Origin: an uncultured Ruminococcus sp.
Lineage (GTDB): Bacteria > Bacillota > Clostridia > Oscillospirales > Acutalibacteraceae
NCBI GenBank assembly: GCA_902792115.1
Contig: CADAYJ010000010.1
Coordinates: 1 to 42,675, forward strand
DNA: 42,675 bases
Reading direction: 5' to 3'
Part shown: in pieces, positions 24,839 to 33,900 of the stretch
How the letters are laid out: each line of letters opens with the position of its first letter
How positions within the stretch are numbered: position 1 is the first letter of the stretch
Notes under the pieces: model-generated
The model's database searches: none
What the model saw: only the letters and a program-made list of their open reading frames with translations
Told to the model about the DNA's origin: nothing
Translations under genes and position numbers: made by a program

Positions 24839-25513
24839 TCAGCCCTCCAGCTTGTAGCCGCGGCGGATAACGGTCTTGATCAGCTTGCCGTTAGCGCCGA
24901 GCGCCTTTCTGAGATTCCGCATATGAGTGTCGAGAACGCGCTCGTCCGTTCCGCTGTTGTACCCCCAGACGATATCCATCATTTTTTCGCGGCTGATGAT
25001 AACGCCCTTGTTTTCGATCAGCACCTTGAGGATCGCGTATTCCCTCGCGGTGAGCTTGATCTCCTCGCCGCCGCTTACGACGAGACCGTTGTTCGGGTTG
25101 AGCGAGAGGCTGCCGGCGCTGAATACCTTCGAGCGCACAAGCCCCTTCGAGCGCTTGATGAGCGCGCCGACCTTCTCGTAAAGAACGGGCAGCGGAAACG
25201 GCTTCACAACGTAGTCGTCGCAGCCGAGCGCATATCCGTTGAGAATATCGGACTCGCCGACTCTCGCGGTGATGAACATGATCGGGACGTCGCTCTCGCG
25301 GCGTATCTCGCGGCAGATCTCGAAGCCGTCAAGCTCGGGAAGCATAACGTCGAGCAGGAGAAGGTCATAGTTGTTCTCATACGCCTTTTCAAGCCCTTTC
25401 TCTCCGTCCTCCGCGACGTCTACGGTGTACATTCCCTTTTCCTTTTTAGTGAAATAGCCGCAAATCAGCTCTCTGATATTTTTGTCGTCCTCGACGAGCA
25501 GGAGCCTGTACAT
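24839..25513 (-). CDS. OmpR/PhoB-family response regulator
   Basis: The 224-residue protein starts with ATG at 25513 with GGAGG at 25525-25521. The receiver domain has the acidic pair Glu8-Asp9, phosphorylation site Asp55 (LLLLDVMLPELDG), Thr82 and Lys104 (CDDYVVKPF). The C-terminal winged helix (about 127-224) ends in the usual RGYKLEG, with TAREYAILKVLIENKG and NLRKALG in the expected places. It is the first gene of a two-gene operon with the histidine kinase, whose start lies two bases after its stop. A repeated TCATCTGAA motif upstream may be an autoregulatory site. Confidence 0.94.
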   Translation of the reverse strand: MYRLLLVEDDKNIRELICGYFTKKEKGMYTVDVAEDGEKGLEKAYENNYDLLLLDVMLPELDGFEICREIRRESDVPIMFITARVGESDILNGYALGCDDYVVKPFPLPVLYEKVGALIKRSKGLVRSKVFSAGSLSLNPNNGLVVSGGEEIKLTAREYAILKVLIENKGVIISREKMMDIVWGYNSGTDERVLDTHMRNLRKALGANGKLIKTVIRRGYKLEG

Positions 25514-25527
25514 AAGCGATCCTCCGA

Positions 25528-25560
25528 TCATCTGAAATAATAATAACACGTTCATCTGAA
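25528..25560. repeat. Direct repeat upstream of the response regulator
   Basis: TCATCTGAA occurs at 25528-25536 and 25552-25560, 24 bases apart and just upstream of the regulator start at 25513. A partial copy (CTGAACTGAA) follows. Direct repeats at near two helical turns are typical of OmpR-family binding sites. Confidence 0.35.
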
Positions 25561-25618
25561 GCTGAACTGAAGAACGCCGAAACGCCCTTGAAAAATAATA
25601 CCGACTGAAAATAGAAAA

Positions 25619-25657
25619 GCGCCGGCGAGCTGAGTGTGTGCGTCAGTGCGCCGGCGC
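25619..25657 (-). terminator. Terminator of the AbrB-type gene
   Basis: GCGCCGGCG at 25619-25627 and CGCCGGCGC at 25649-25657 form a nine-pair stem. Read on the minus strand it is followed by TTTTCTATTTTC, twelve bases beyond the stop at 25669. Confidence 0.8.
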
Positions 25658-25668
25658 GCCGGGGAAGG

Positions 25669-25881
25669 TTAATTGTCGTCTTCCTCCAGTAATGTCGAGC
25701 TGAAAATGCTGCTGAGAGCGCCCTTCGGCGGTATTGCTATACCGCGCTTCTCGTCGCCGAGGATCAGCAGGGCGTCGCCGGGCTTGATGTTGAAGATCTC
25801 TCTCGCCTGCTTCGGGATAACGATCTGCCCCTTTTCGCCGACCGTTGCCGTCCATACGTATTTGCCCTTCGGTGCTGCCAT
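25669..25881 (-). CDS. AbrB/MazE/SpoVT-type DNA-binding regulator
   Basis: The 70-residue protein starts with ATG at 25881 behind AGGAGG. It is a single swapped-hairpin AbrB domain: KGQIVIPKQAREIFNIKPGD is the family core at about residues 18-37, followed by a strand and a short acidic tail ending in EEDDN. Such proteins bind DNA as dimers of interleaved hairpins and act either as transition-state regulators or as antitoxins. No toxin gene is adjacent: the neighbours are a two-component system and a cyclic-di-GMP protein, each with its own signals. A free-standing regulator is therefore more likely than an antitoxin. It has a perfect consensus promoter and its own terminator. Confidence 0.92.
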   Translation of the reverse strand: MAAPKGKYVWTATVGEKGQIVIPKQAREIFNIKPGDALLILGDEKRGIAIPPKGALSSIFSSTLLEEDDN

Positions 25882-25922
25882 GTCGTGTGCCTCCTCTTTA
25901 CAAAGTATGAATTGTTATACTA

Positions 25923-25951
25923 ATTATACTTGTCAAACTTCGGGATGTCAA
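25923..25951 (-). promoter_or_regulatory. Consensus promoter of the AbrB-type gene
   Basis: Read on the minus strand, TTGACA (25951-25946) and TATAAT (25928-25923) are separated by exactly 17 bases. A second TTGACA-like box lies within the spacer and a TATAAC follows, so alternative starts are possible. Confidence 0.88.
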
Positions 25952-25959
25952 TACCTTTT

Positions 25960-26005
25960 CCGAAAAATCTCAAAACTCCCGCGAGCCTGTGCGATCCGCG
26001 GGAGT
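25960..26005 (-). terminator. Terminator of the cyclic-di-GMP operon
   Basis: ACTCCCGCG at 25975-25983 pairs with CGCGGGAGT at 25997-26005. On the minus strand the stem is followed by TTTTGAGATTTTT, starting 12 bases after the stop codon at 26018. Confidence 0.85.
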
Positions 26006-26017
26006 CGATTATTATTG

Positions 26018-28261
26018 TTACGGGTGCGACGGGAGCTTCTGCCCGATCTGCTCGAAATCGTCCACCGACATCGGCTTGTAGAAGTAATATCCCTGCATCT
26101 CTGCGCATTTTTTGCTGAGAAGGAATTTTGCCTGGTCGTCCGTCTCCACTCCCTCGGCGATCATTTCCATGCCGAGAGAGTGTATCATCTTCACGACGTA
26201 GCGAATGATCGTGCGGCACTTTTGCGGATCGCCCGACGTTGTGAGGAAGTGGAGGTCGAGCTTGATTCGGTCTACGTCTACGTCCTTTAGCATATTGAGC
26301 GACGAGTAGCCGCTGCCAAAGTCGTCCATCTCGACCTTGAAGCCGTATCCTCTCAGCTTCTCCGTCGTGGATATCAGGACGTCGGGATCCTCGACGTATA
26401 TCGTCTCTGTGATCTCGATCCTGAGCTGGTCGGGCGTCAAGTCGTATTTCTTTATAAGCTCACAGAAGTGCTCCGGAATAGCCTTGTCCGCCATGATGTC
26501 GAAGCGCGAGAGGTTTACGGAGATCGAACGGCGGCGTCCCTGCTCGTTCCATCTGTGAAGATCCTGACATACCTTATCCCAGACGAAAAAGTCAAGCTTG
26601 TGGATCATGCCTGTTTCTTCAAGCGCTGGGATAAATTCCGCAGGGCTTATCCAGCCGAGCGTCGCGTGCTTCCAGCGGCAGAGCGCCTCGGCGCCGATGA
26701 TCTCGCCGGTGTCGAAATTGACCTGCGGCTGGTACCAGACCTGTATCTCGCCGGACTTCATCGCCACCGGAAGATGACTGATGATATCCAGATTGCGCTT
26801 GCCCTTCTCCCACTGATCGGGGTTATAAAATTCAAAGCCTTCCTTTTTGAACGTATTGCGAAGCCTCTTCTCGGCGACTCTCGCAAGGTCGATCATGTGG
26901 TCAAGGTCTATATTTCTGTAATCCTCGGGGGTAAGCACATAGATGCCGCTGCAGATCTGAACGCGGTTCTCCTTTCCGCGGTCTATGAAGAAGGTGCGAA
27001 CGGAATTGATCACCTCGGTGTATTCCTGCTCGAGACGTACCTTGTCGTCAATGCAGCGCAGCATGACGAAGTGATCGCCTTCAAGGCGGCACATGGTCTC
27101 GTTTTCTCTAAGAATCTCGTTGATCTTGTCAGCCCAGTAGCGCAGAAGCTCGTCTCCTGCCGGCTTGCCCAGGCTGTCGTTTATGAATTTAAAATTCTTG
27201 ATGTTTGCGTAGAGAATGAGGTAGGGCGTGTCCGGATGCTCCTTGAGAAGCTCCTCCGCGCGCTTGCGGAAGCCGTGCATGCTCAGACCGCCTGTCAGCG
27301 GATCCTCGTAGATCAGCTTCTTCATCAGTTCGTCCTGCTCTTTGCGTACCGTTCGCATTTTCTGAACCGCGATCACAGCGAGCAACGCGAAGAACAGAAT
27401 GCACAGAAGCGCAAATGCCCAGTATAGATGCAGGTAATCGGAGAGATCGTAGTGGTAGAGGCGGCGTGTGGAATAGTCAAGAATGATCGCGTGGACCTTC
27501 GTCTCGTCCAGCTTCGCGATGCCTCTGTTGAGCTTCTTTATCAGATCGCGGTTGTCGGGCGTGTCGATAGCGCCGGCGCAGAAATCCAATGAGAACATCG
27601 AGGACGGCTGCAACACAAGATCTGAATACGACGGCTTCTGCAGGATGTAGCTCCACACATAGGAGTTGTTCAGCAGAGCGTCCACCTTTGCGCTGCGCAG
27701 CGCCGAAACGCACTCGGGTATCGTTTCATATACATTTATGATGATCCCGGGGTAGATCTGGCGAATCGTCTCGGCGGCACCGCTGAGCGAACGGGGTATA
27801 CCGACGCGCAGATTGCTGAACGAAGTAAGATCTCTTTTTCCGTATGTTACAAGCGTGAACGGAGTTTCGAGCAGACTGTCGGTTATGACGGTCGGTCGTC
27901 CGGAGGCGCTGTCTATCGCGCTTCCGAAGGGCATGACGAGATCGTATGCGGTGTTGTCGAGAGCTTCCTTCAGGGTTGGCTCCTCAACCTGCATGAATAT
28001 CACGGCGTAACCGGCTTCTCCGGCTGCCGTCCGCATAATATCGGCGCCGATGCCAATGACCTCGCCCGTGTCCGGATCCGGGTAGAAAACGGGGCAGCGA
28101 TCTGCAAACACACCAATTTTCAGAGGTGTTCCGGCGGCTGTCCCCTCCGCCGAAGCCTGCAAAGGCAGAGCAAAGGCCAGTGTAAGCATAACGCAAAGCA
28201 GAGCCGCAAGCGTCTTGTTAAAGATTTGCGTTTTTTTCAAAGCAAAGCACCGTCCTTTCAT
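26018..28261 (-). CDS. PBPb-degenerate GGDEF-EAL cyclic-di-GMP phosphodiesterase
   Basis: The product has 747 residues from ATG at 28261, which overlaps the upstream stop as ATGA. A TTG seven codons in, at 28240, would follow AAAGGA and give a cleaner signal peptide (MKKTQIFNKTLAALL), so the true start is uncertain. After the signal peptide comes a solute-binding-protein (SBP_bac_3) sensor (about 45-265), then a membrane helix (about 275-298), a GGDEF domain and an EAL domain (about 490-740). The GGDEF signature reads EGDHF, so cyclase activity is doubtful. The EAL domain is intact: EALCRW, then NLSRF, IEITET, DDFGSGYSSL, and EGVET. The expected function is hydrolysis of cyclic-di-GMP in response to a small extracellular ligand such as an amino acid. 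Confidence 0.9.
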   Translation of the reverse strand: MKGRCFALKKTQIFNKTLAALLCVMLTLAFALPLQASAEGTAAGTPLKIGVFADRCPVFYPDPDTGEVIGIGADIMRTAAGEAGYAVIFMQVEEPTLKEALDNTAYDLVMPFGSAIDSASGRPTVITDSLLETPFTLVTYGKRDLTSFSNLRVGIPRSLSGAAETIRQIYPGIIINVYETIPECVSALRSAKVDALLNNSYVWSYILQKPSYSDLVLQPSSMFSLDFCAGAIDTPDNRDLIKKLNRGIAKLDETKVHAIILDYSTRRLYHYDLSDYLHLYWAFALLCILFFALLAVIAVQKMRTVRKEQDELMKKLIYEDPLTGGLSMHGFRKRAEELLKEHPDTPYLILYANIKNFKFINDSLGKPAGDELLRYWADKINEILRENETMCRLEGDHFVMLRCIDDKVRLEQEYTEVINSVRTFFIDRGKENRVQICSGIYVLTPEDYRNIDLDHMIDLARVAEKRLRNTFKKEGFEFYNPDQWEKGKRNLDIISHLPVAMKSGEIQVWYQPQVNFDTGEIIGAEALCRWKHATLGWISPAEFIPALEETGMIHKLDFFVWDKVCQDLHRWNEQGRRRSISVNLSRFDIMADKAIPEHFCELIKKYDLTPDQLRIEITETIYVEDPDVLISTTEKLRGYGFKVEMDDFGSGYSSLNMLKDVDVDRIKLDLHFLTTSGDPQKCRTIIRYVVKMIHSLGMEMIAEGVETDDQAKFLLSKKCAEMQGYYFYKPMSVDDFEQIGQKLPSHP

Positions 28262-29598
28262 TTGATGGAGTTTGGATCGTATTTGTCATCTTTTTCTCTC
28301 CGTATATTTTTCTCCGCCTCGGCGATGAGACCTGTGAGGTTCTGTACGCTGTCAAATTTTGTGTGGGAATAGCCGAAGGAGAACTCGACGCGCGACGGCT
28401 CCCCTGCTATTCTGACCTCGGGGCGGCGTCCCCTGATGTTTTTCAGCTTGCGAAGGAAGTCCTCCTCAGAGAAATTGGGAACGACAACGAGGAATTCGTC
28501 TCCCCCGAAGCGGTAGCAGTAATCCTTGCCGAATTCCTCCGAAAGAATATCTGCCGTCTCGCAGAGCACGCGGTCTCCCTCTTCAAGACCGCAGGCGTTG
28601 TTGATCTCCTTGAGCCTGTCGAGGTCTGTGATAAGTATGGTGATCTCGCGGTCGAGGAACGATTCGGCGTCGCGGTTCAAAGCTATTCTGTTGCGGACGC
28701 CCGTCAGCGGATCGGTGTGAGCCGTCTTTCTCAGAAGCTCGTTTTTCTCGTTCAGCTCGAACGTCAGCTTGTTGTATTCCTGAGCAAGATAACGGAATTC
28801 CTTCGCGCCGCTTTCCTTTATCGGACGGCACTCCCGAATCCGCTTCTCCGCTCTCTGTATCGGGTTTATACCGAGCTGTATCGTCAGCCACACGACGAAT
28901 ATGGTCATGAGCGCCTGAATGATGATCATTGCGCGGACGTAAGATATGCTTGTCTCTGTGTCGGAGAAGGCTCTCGATTCGAGATTGCGCGTCTTCGCCT
29001 CGATAGCGTAAAGGCTCTCCCGCCACTTCGAGCGGATACGGTTCTTCTGTTCGTAATAGTCCTCGTTGAGAACAAGCTCCGTCGCGCGGCGCATCTTGTC
29101 GTCAGCCGAGAGCGATATATCCGGTGCACTCAGATTTACCGATTTCAGCTCCTTGGGATAATCGGCGTACCCCTTCGCCTCGACAACGAGACGCATCGAG
29201 TAGTATTCCGTATTCATCAGCTTTACGGATTCGTCCATAGCCTCGTTCAGAAGACTGAGCGCATCATCAAGGTTTGAGTCGCTGCTCAGCTTTTCGAGGG
29301 ATTCCTCGCGCCTCTTCGTCTCAAATGCCTCTTTGAAATATTCGTCCATGTAGCGCCTGCTGCCGTCGATGGTGAAGCGCTGAGCGCGCTCCGTGAGATA
29401 GTCGGACGCATCCATCAGCTCATGCGCTGATTTTTCCATAGCGAGCAGATTATCCGTAGTGTCCGTGAAGGCGTTGAACGCCGTGGTCATGATATACGTC
29501 GAGTAAAAAAGGACACCCGAAACGAGAAAAGCTGTTGTGAGGATAAGTACATATACTGCCTTGAGCGATACTCCGCCCACCTTGCGGTTTGCTGACAT
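28258..29598 (-). CDS. Membrane diguanylate cyclase (GGDEF)
   Basis: The ATG at 29598 follows AAGGAAGGGTG; a GTG nine bases upstream is an alternative. The product has about 446 residues. A membrane helix at about 12-35 and a second near 220-245 enclose an extracytoplasmic helical sensor with four-helix-bundle character. A HAMP-like linker leads to a GGDEF domain (about 285-440). The active site is a true GGDEF (YRFGGDEFLVVVP), with DPLTGVRNR at the start of the domain and the metal-binding DLDRLKEIN segment, so it should make cyclic-di-GMP. It shares a four-base overlap with the phosphodiesterase gene, so opposing activities are made from one transcript. Confidence 0.9.
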   Translation of the reverse strand: MSANRKVGGVSLKAVYVLILTTAFLVSGVLFYSTYIMTTAFNAFTDTTDNLLAMEKSAHELMDASDYLTERAQRFTIDGSRRYMDEYFKEAFETKRREESLEKLSSDSNLDDALSLLNEAMDESVKLMNTEYYSMRLVVEAKGYADYPKELKSVNLSAPDISLSADDKMRRATELVLNEDYYEQKNRIRSKWRESLYAIEAKTRNLESRAFSDTETSISYVRAMIIIQALMTIFVVWLTIQLGINPIQRAEKRIRECRPIKESGAKEFRYLAQEYNKLTFELNEKNELLRKTAHTDPLTGVRNRIALNRDAESFLDREITILITDLDRLKEINNACGLEEGDRVLCETADILSEEFGKDYCYRFGGDEFLVVVPNFSEEDFLRKLKNIRGRRPEVRIAGEPSRVEFSFGYSHTKFDSVQNLTGLIAEAEKNIRREKDDKYDPNSIK

Positions 29599-29803
29599 AA
29601 GCCACACCCTTCCTTTGTGATGCTGTGTTCATCCGTGATGTTTGAGTTATTAAGAGGTCGATAAATGAGCGTACGATAACTAGGTATACAGCGGAGCTTT
29701 ACACCACTATTCACCGCAATTTTTGGGTTGTTGATCAGATATCAGCAGTTATATCATGCTGTTTAGGCAATCTTTACAAAAAATCTGCAAAGTTACTAAA
29801 AAT

Positions 29804-29832
29804 AGTATACCACACTTCTTCCTGAATTTCAA
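29804..29832 (-). promoter_or_regulatory. Promoter of the cyclic-di-GMP operon
   Basis: On the minus strand, TTGAAA (29832-29827) and TATACT (29809-29804) are spaced by 17 bases, with TGG before the -10 box. Transcription would begin near 29797, leaving an untranslated leader of about 200 bases before the start at 29598. That leader can form a GCGG/CCGC hairpin around 29692-29717, but it does not match the conserved core of a cyclic-di-GMP riboswitch. Confidence 0.75.
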
Positions 29833-30075
29833 CTATTAAAAGTGAAAAAGTAGGAAGGTGAGGGAAGAAATTATTATTTTAAGGTTTGCGCGCTTGCTTC
29901 GGCAGGCTGCCTTTGTATGCAGTTTATTATACAAGGCTAAGCCTTTGCGGATCATGTATTTTACATTTGGATTTATAATTCGGATTCTCCTTCCGCCGTG
30001 CTGCCGCTGTATGCCGAGCGTAGGTTGAAATCCCGTTTCGTTTGGTGTATCCTTATCGCAAAGGGAGGTGAGAAA
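29833..30075. other. AT-rich divergent intergenic region
   Basis: This stretch lies between the divergent cyclic-di-GMP operon and the XRE-desulfoferrodoxin gene. TATAAT at 29974-29979 is a candidate -10 for the plus strand, but no good -35 lies 17 bases upstream. A small GGCAGGCTGCC palindrome lies near 29900. AAAGGGAGGTG at 30060-30070 is the ribosome binding site of the next gene. I see no further gene. Confidence 0.5.
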
Positions 30076-30681
30076 ATGGACAGATATGTAACGGGCGCAA
30101 TGATAAAGCGCCTTCGCGAGGAGCGGAAAATGACTCAGCAGCAGCTCGCCGATAAAATGACCGTCAGCTGCAAAACGATCTCAAAATGGGAGACGGGGCG
30201 CGGATACCCCGATATCTCGCTCGTTGAGCCGCTTGCGGAAAGCCTCGGCGTCTCGATAATCGAGCTTTTTGCAGGCGAGGACGTTACGAATACGAACAGA
30301 GCGTTCAATATGACGCGCATGAGGCTGTACGTCTGCCCGGTCTGCGGAAACATAGTTGCGGCGGTAGGAGAGGCGGTCGTGAGCTGCTGCGGCATCGTGC
30401 TGCCGCCGCTTGAAGCCGAGCCGGCGGACGAAGCGCATTTGCTGCGGATAGTCCGCTCGGAGGACGAGCTGCACGTCTCGGTCGAGCATGAAATGAGCAA
30501 GACGCATTACATCTCGTTCATCGCAGCTGTGCGAGGCGACGGATACGAGGTGAAGAAGCTGTACGCCGAGGGTGCGGCGGAAGCGCGGTTCAAGGCGGCA
30601 GGGGTGAGGAGCATTCTTTGCTGCTGCAACAGACACGGGCTGTTTGAAGCTGCGGCCGTGATGAAAAAGAGACAAGCGTAA
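30076..30681 (+). CDS. XRE-family regulator fused to a desulfoferrodoxin domain
   Basis: The ATG at 30076 follows GGGAGGTG; a longer frame from 29998 lacks such a site. The 201-residue protein starts with a Cro/CI-type helix-turn-helix (about residues 9-65, with TQQQLADKMTVSCKTISKWE). Next is a desulfoferrodoxin N-terminal rubredoxin-like site with Cys87, Cys90, Cys104 and Cys105 (CPVC, then SCCG). The rest follows the superoxide-reductase fold. His121 (in EAH, matching the conserved E-K-H), His138 and His144 (EHEMSKTHY), Cys184 and His187 (CNRHG) match the five ligands of the iron centre. With both iron sites complete, it may be a redox- or superoxide-responsive repressor, or a reductase that also binds DNA. 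The NRPS gene follows on the same strand behind its own promoter. Confidence 0.85.
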   Translation: MDRYVTGAMIKRLREERKMTQQQLADKMTVSCKTISKWETGRGYPDISLVEPLAESLGVSIIELFAGEDVTNTNRAFNMTRMRLYVCPVCGNIVAAVGEAVVSCCGIVLPPLEAEPADEAHLLRIVRSEDELHVSVEHEMSKTHYISFIAAVRGDGYEVKKLYAEGAAEARFKAAGVRSILCCCNRHGLFEAAAVMKKRQA

Positions 30682-30832
30682 AAATGTAGGATTTCAAGCT
30701 CCCTTCTGCTGTGCCGCACAGCCGCGCGGCTCGGAAAGTGCGGCGCTGAGAGCAGTTACAGACGCGGAGACTAATCTTCAAATCGTGTAATACTCCGGCG
30801 GAACTGTCGGCGGCGACACGGTGTAAAATGTT
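30682..30832. other. Spacer with nested palindromes before the NRPS promoter
   Basis: GCCGCAC at 30713-30719 pairs with GTGCGGC at 30738-30744, and between them lies the perfect 12-base palindrome AGCCGCGCGGCT at 30720-30731. No T run follows, so it is not a standard terminator. It lies about 90 bases upstream of the NRPS -35 box and could be a binding site for the adjacent regulator. Confidence 0.4.
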
Positions 30833-30861
30833 TTGACTTTTGTTCCACAAAGAGGTATAAT
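30833..30861 (+). promoter_or_regulatory. Promoter of the NRPS gene
   Basis: TTGACT at 30833-30838 and TATAAT at 30856-30861 are spaced by 17 bases. Transcription would start near 30868, with a leader of about 70 bases and GGGAGGT at 30927-30933 before the ATG at 30939. Confidence 0.85.
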
Positions 30862-30938
30862 ATTGGTAAAATGAGGCAAGTGTACTTTGCGCTTGTCCGA
30901 AATGCCGGGAACGGTCAATACTTCACGGGAGGTAAGAT

Positions 30939-33900
30939 ATGTCTAACATTAACAACACAACTTATGAGAACGGATTTACGTCCGTTGTAAAAATGATGGA
31001 GAAGCACGCGCACGAATCGCCGGAGAAAACGGCTGTCGTATGCCGCGGACAGCGCGTGACCTACGGCGAGTTCAACGAGCAGGTCAACAGAGCCGCGCAT
31101 TCGCTCGCCGCCGGTGGCGTGGGGCGCGAGAGCATTGTCGCCGTCATGCTCGACAGGAAGGTGCAGGCGTATATCGCCGAGTGGGCGATACTTAAGGCCG
31201 GCGGTGCGTTCCTGTTCATCTCGCCGGAGTACCCGGAGGAGAGAGTCCGCTTTATCCTCGAGGACTCCGGGGCGAGGTTTATCATAACCGACGAACAGAC
31301 GAAGCCGCAGTTCGATTCCTTTGAGCCGGTCGAGGGCTGCGAGGCGCTGCTTATCGGCGAACTTTTAAGCGGAGAGCGCGCCGACGATCCGCAGACGGAG
31401 ATCGGAGAGCACGACCTTTGCTACTGCATCTATACATCCGGCTCGACAGGAAGACCGAAGGGTGTTATGATCGAGCACGGCAACCTGTTCAATTTTGTTG
31501 ATCCTAACCCGAAGAATCACGAGACGCGCGGCATAACGGAGCGAGCGAGTGTCGTCCTCGCGATCGCCGCGCTGACGTTCGACGTCTCCGTCATGGAGGA
31601 GTTTATTTCCCTCACAGCAGGGCTTACCGTCGTCCTCGCGACGGAGGAGGAGCGTCACGACCTGATGCTGCTTGCAGAGCTGATGGAGGAAAACGGCGTG
31701 GAGTGCATACTCACAACGCCCTCGTTCCTCGCGGCGATGCTGGAGATCCCGCAGACGAGAAGGGCGCTGAAAAAGGTCGTTTGCTACGACCTCGGCGCAG
31801 AGGCGTTTCAGCCCGGACTTTATAAGAAGATTACGGAGCTGAATCCCGGCGCGTACATCATGAACGGCTACGGCCCCACGGAGGCAACGATAAGCTGCAC
31901 GATGAAGGTCATAACGAGCGATTCAAACGTTACGATCGGTGTGCCGAACGCAAATGTTTACGCATATATCATCGACAAGGACGGCAATGAGGTTCCCGAC
32001 GGCGAGACGGGCGAGCTGCTGATCTGCGGAAAGGGCGTCGGCAGAGGGTACGTGAAGCTCCCCGAAAAGACGGCGGCATCATTTATTGAGTTCCGCGGTA
32101 TGCGCGGATACAGAACGGGCGACCTCGCGAGGATAACTGCCGACGGCGAGATCGAGTTCCACGGAAGAATGGACGACCAGGTCAAGCTGCGCGGTCTTCG
32201 TATCGAGCTGGGCGAGATCGAGGAGGTCCTTGGCAGCAGCCCCGACGTCACGAATGCCGTCGTTGTCGTCATAGACAACAGCTATCTCTGCGCGTACTAT
32301 ACCGCGTCTGAGGCGGTCGATCCCGAAGTGCTCAGGGAGTACGCCGCTCAGAGGCTCGCTTATTACATGGTTCCCGATATCCTGATGCAGCTTGACGAGA
32401 TACCGCTCACCGCCAACATGAAGGTGGACAAGAAGGCGCTGCCGAAGCCCGTATTTAAGCAGAACGGCGCCGAGGTGCCGAAGAACAAGCTGCAGCAGAG
32501 GATATTTGACATAGTGGCGGACGTCGTCGGCAATACGATGTTCGGCATAACTACTGAGTTTCCGAGGGCAGGTCTTACGTCGCTCGGAGCTATGCGTCTG
32601 AACGTAAGGCTCGCAGATGAGTTCAATATCGTTATCCGCACAGGCGACCTGCACGAGTACAATACGGTCGAGCTGCTCGAGCATTACATAAAGAACGCCG
32701 AGTCGGCCGATGAGCACGAGGAGCGCGACGAATATCCGCTCACAGGCTCGCAGAAGGGCATTTTTGCGGAGTGCCTCAAAGACTCAAAGAGTACGATGTA
32801 CAATATCCCGTTCCTGTTCGACCTCCCGGCAGAGATGGACGAGGAAAAGCTCGCCGACGCCGTTTCAGCGGCAGTCGCGGCGCATTCGTATATGAACGCG
32901 CGCTTCGGCGTTGCACAGGACGGCTCGCTCGTGCAGAAGCCGTTTGAGGAGAGCTTCCGCCCGGAGATCATAACACTTTCGGACGAGGAGTTCGGGCAAA
33001 GGAGAGACGCTCTCGTCCGCCCGTTCGAGCTTTCGGGCGGCAGAATGTACCGCGTCGAGATATACGTCACCCCATCCGGGAAGTATATGCTCGTCGATCT
33101 GCATCACATCATGGCGGACGGCAACTCCTACGATATCTTCTTTGAGGATATCGACAAGGCGTACAGGGGCGAGTCGCTTGAAAACGAGAGCTACACCGGC
33201 TTCGACGCCGCCGTTTCCGAGGAAAAGCGCATAGACGCCGGTGCGTACGATAAGGCGGCTCTGTGGTACGACAAGGTCTTCGGCGGACTTGACGTTGAAT
33301 CGCTGCCGCCTGCCGACAACAGAGGCACAGTTCCGACGAAGGGGCTGATGAACAGAAGGCTCGCGATCACGAAGGAGAAGGCGGAGGCTCTCTGCGCCGA
33401 TCTCTCCGTCACCCCGAACACGCTCTTTACGGGTATCTTCGGCGTTGCGGCGGCGCGCTTCTCGAACGCGAGGGAGTCCGTCTTTGCGACGATCTACAAC
33501 GGCAGAAATGACTCGCGCCTGGAAAATACGATCTGTATGCTCGTCAAGACGCTGCCTGTGTATGCGCGCTTCGACGAGAAAACGCTCCTTTCGCATTATC
33601 TTACAGACCTGCAGTCGCAGCTGATGGATTCGATGGCGAACGATATTTTCCCGTTCTACGAGATCGCGGCGAAGTATCAGATAAGCTCCGATATGATCTT
33701 CGCGTACCAGGCGGAGCTTACGGACGACTACACGATCGGCGGACTCACGGCGAAGGGGCACGACCTCTCTCTCGGCCTGCCGAAGGAGCCGCTTCTTCTC
33801 CAGGTAAGGCTGCGCGGCGGCGAATACGTCCTCGAGGCGGAATACCGCTCCGACCTCTATACGGACGAGATGATCGCAGGGATCCTTGAAGCGTACGACG

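Noticed and set aside
25669..25881. Toxin-antitoxin pair with the AbrB-type gene as antitoxin
   Set aside because: No toxin gene overlaps or adjoins it; it is a single-gene unit with its own promoter and terminator.
29599..29797. Cyclic-di-GMP riboswitch in the leader of the cyclase operon
   Set aside because: The context is tempting, but the conserved core and the GAAA tetraloop/receptor pattern of the class I riboswitch are not seen.
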